Shown one piece after another: positions 62,755 through 64,000 of a DNA stretch of 64,000 nt. Where the stretch lies: contig NZ_JAJOMB010000003.1 in NCBI RefSeq assembly GCF_021129305.1, forward strand, positions 558,001-622,000. The letters are read 5' to 3'. Under the pieces are notes generated by a model. That model ran no database searches, had not been told where the DNA came from, and saw nothing but the letters and a program-made list of their open reading frames with translations. The stretch comes from Kineosporia babensis (GTDB taxonomy: Bacteria; Actinomycetota; Actinomycetes; Actinomycetales; Kineosporiaceae). Every line of letters begins with the position of its first letter. Within the stretch, counting starts at the first letter, position 1. Made by a program: the position numbers and the translations under genes.

Positions 62755-63630
62755 TCACTTTCCAGAGACGGGTTCAACGGAGACAAGTTCCTGGGCCGGT
62801 TGCCGCGCAGTTCTCCCGCGGCGGCTCAACTGAGCCGCTGCGCCCGAGAACCCGGCCAAGGCGATCGCGGAGGCGGCGATCGAGGCACCCGCTGCCGTCT
62901 CCAGATACCAGGAGCAGAGCAGGCCGGCCACCACCGCCAGGACCCCGAAAGCGGTAGCCAGCAGCATGCGTAGCGGGATCGTCCGGGTCCACGGTCCGGC
63001 CGCCACCGCCGGCGCCAGCAGCAGACCCACCACGAGCAACGTGCCGACCGCCTGGAACGAGGAGACCACGGCCAGCGTGACCAGCCCGACCAGAGCCAGT
63101 TGCGCAAGCTGCGGCCGCAACCCCAGGGTCTGCGCGATCCGCGGATCGAAGGCAGCCGCAACGAAGTTCCGGTGAAGGCCGACGGCGACCGCGATCACCA
63201 CCACGGTCACGGCCAGCAGACCCAGCAGGTCGGCCTCGTCGATCGCCAGGATGTCACCGAACAGCATGGCCGTGGCATCGGTGGCGAAGCTGCGCGAGTG
63301 CGAGACGATGATCACCCCGAGCGAGAGCATGCCCACGAACAGCAACCCGATGCTGGTGTCGTACGACAGCCGACCGCGCCGCTGCAGCACGCCGATCAAG
63401 GCACTCATCGTGATCGCGCTGACCGCGCCGCCGAGCATCACCGGCGCACCGAGCACTGTGGCCAGCGCGACGCCGGGCAGCATGCCGTGGCCGATCGCCT
63501 CACCCAGAAAGGCCATGCCGCGGATCACCACCCAGGTGCCCACCACGCCGCAGATCACCGCGACGAGGGCACCACCCAGGAAGGCCCGCAGGACGAAGCC
63601 CACGCTGAACGGATCGGTCAACCACTGCAC
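62755..63630 (-). CDS. aztB: Zinc ABC transporter permease (AztB/ZnuB family)
   Basis: 291 residues, about eight membrane segments. Seen: FVLRAFLGGALVAVICGVVGTWVVIRGMAFLGEAIGHGMLPGVALA near residues 10-55, typical of the ABC-3 metal-permease family, and VGTLLVVGLLLAPAVAAG near 215. The GTG at 63630 is chosen because TATAGT ends 6 nt before it and the frame upstream crosses into the divergent gene. Shares the intergenic palindrome with aztA. Confidence 0.88.
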   Translation of the reverse strand: MQWLTDPFSVGFVLRAFLGGALVAVICGVVGTWVVIRGMAFLGEAIGHGMLPGVALATVLGAPVMLGGAVSAITMSALIGVLQRRGRLSYDTSIGLLFVGMLSLGVIIVSHSRSFATDATAMLFGDILAIDEADLLGLLAVTVVVIAVAVGLHRNFVAAAFDPRIAQTLGLRPQLAQLALVGLVTLAVVSSFQAVGTLLVVGLLLAPAVAAGPWTRTIPLRMLLATAFGVLAVVAGLLCSWYLETAAGASIAASAIALAGFSGAAAQLSRRGRTARQPAQELVSVEPVSGK

Positions 63631-63636
63631 AACCGC

Positions 63637-63679
63637 ACTATACACACGAACGATAATCGTTCTCACTCTCGCGTAGACT
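63637..63679. promoter_or_regulatory. Divergent aztB/aztA promoters around a 15-bp palindrome, probable Zur site
   Basis: GAACGATAATCGTTC (63648-63662) is a perfect palindrome around a central A. On each side lies a TANNNT -10: TATAGT on the minus strand (63642-63637) and TAGACT on the plus strand (63674-63679), each 6 nt from a GTG. The palindrome falls on both -35 regions. A Fur-family zinc repressor (Zur) is the expected ligand at such a locus; the sequence resembles actinobacterial Zur sites only loosely. Confidence 0.6.
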
Positions 63680-63685
63680 CCGACC

Positions 63686-64000
63686 GTGACCACCGAACCA
63701 GCCGCTGTCCAGGACTCAAGTGCCCCAGGCTCAACTGCCGCAGGCTCAGCTACCCAGGGCTCAGCTACCCATGAGCCAGCCGGCCAGGACCCTGCCGTCC
63801 GAGCCCGGGCCGTCCACTTCTCGTTCGCTGACGTTCCTGTGCTCCACGGCATCGATGTCGATCTGCCCTGGGGCAGCGTCACCGCTGTGGCCGGGCCCAA
63901 CGGCGCCGGCAAGTCCACGCTGGTCGAGATCCTCGCCGGAGTCCGAACGCCCAGCTCCGGCTCCGTCGAACGCGCCGCGGATGTGGCCTTGGTGGTCCAG
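63686..64000 (+). CDS. aztA: Zinc ABC transporter ATPase (AztA), 5' part, cut by window edge
   Basis: The frame runs from a GTG to the window end, 105 codons. After a Ser/Ala/Gly-rich N-terminal extension of about 38 residues comes ARAVHFSFADVPVLHGIDVD and the Walker A GPNGAGKST near residue 75, then ILAGVRTPSSGSV. The rest of the ATPase lies outside. No Shine-Dalgarno; TAGACT ends 6 nt before the GTG. Divergent partner of aztB, sharing one operator. The extension contains a 15-base near-repeat (CAGGCTCAGCTACC) read in frame. Confidence 0.8.
   Translation, partial: MTTEPAAVQDSSAPGSTAAGSATQGSATHEPAGQDPAVRARAVHFSFADVPVLHGIDVDLPWGSVTAVAGPNGAGKSTLVEILAGVRTPSSGSVERAADVALVVQ

Overview
The window is high-GC DNA (around 70% by eye) with dense genes, many 1–8 nt start/stop overlaps, GTG starts and third-position G/C codons. 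MmyB-type XRE regulators, FCD-type GntR regulators, an actinobacterial TPP riboswitch, MoeZ-like ThiF and heterotetrameric sarcosine oxidase all point to an actinomycete (Actinomycetota). I cannot place the genus from sequence alone. I saw no tRNA, rRNA, insertion sequence, prophage or CRISPR array, and no gene-free stretch above about 300 bases.

Layout. 1–9.2 kb: end of an acyl-CoA dehydrogenase gene, a divergent SDR/XRE pair, an adenosine deaminase-family gene, a secreted HExxH protease, a SnoaL-like protein, a second XRE regulator and a divergent D-amino-acid oxidase/LysR pair. 9.2–13.2 kb: thiamine synthesis, with thiE on the minus strand and a TPP riboswitch in front of thiO-thiS-thiG-moeZ/thiF. 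13.1–17 kb: an ABC exporter, a 37-residue basic protein and a divergent TetR/oxidoreductase pair. 17–29.4 kb: a secreted propeller protein, a four-gene FtsX/MacB-like ABC system (two large permeases, two ATPases) and a divergent two-component system. 29.4–35.7 kb: a PAP2 protein, a short threonyl-tRNA synthetase behind a Thr-Thr-Thr leader peptide and attenuator, SelO, a decayed SDR, a GNAT and a Tat-exported esterase. 35.9–41.2 kb: a FecBCD-type metal-chelate importer divergent from an MFS transporter, with two Nur-box-like operators between them, then an M15-type peptidase.

41.3–59.2 kb is a catabolic island. The plus arm carries a flavin amine oxidase, a DapA-superfamily enzyme, an aldehyde dehydrogenase, the ProVWX betaine importer and a methyltransferase. 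The minus arm carries glyA-soxB-soxD-soxA-soxG-sdaA-purU-gntR, which can take sarcosine through glycine and serine to pyruvate while recycling folate-bound one-carbon units. The two arms share a GATATATCAG element at their promoters, suggesting one regulon under one of the two FCD-type GntR regulators. 59.3–64 kb is a zinc uptake locus of the Azt type, with ATPase and permease divergent over a 15-bp palindrome, a zinc-binding protein and two beta-propeller lipoproteins.

Twelve genes have no visible Shine-Dalgarno sequence but a TANNNT hexamer 6–8 nt before the start codon, as expected for leaderless transcripts. I used this to choose several starts. The strongest candidates for new biology are the thrS leader/attenuator, the paired Nur-like boxes, the shared operator of the betaine/sarcosine island and the two-propeller zinc locus.
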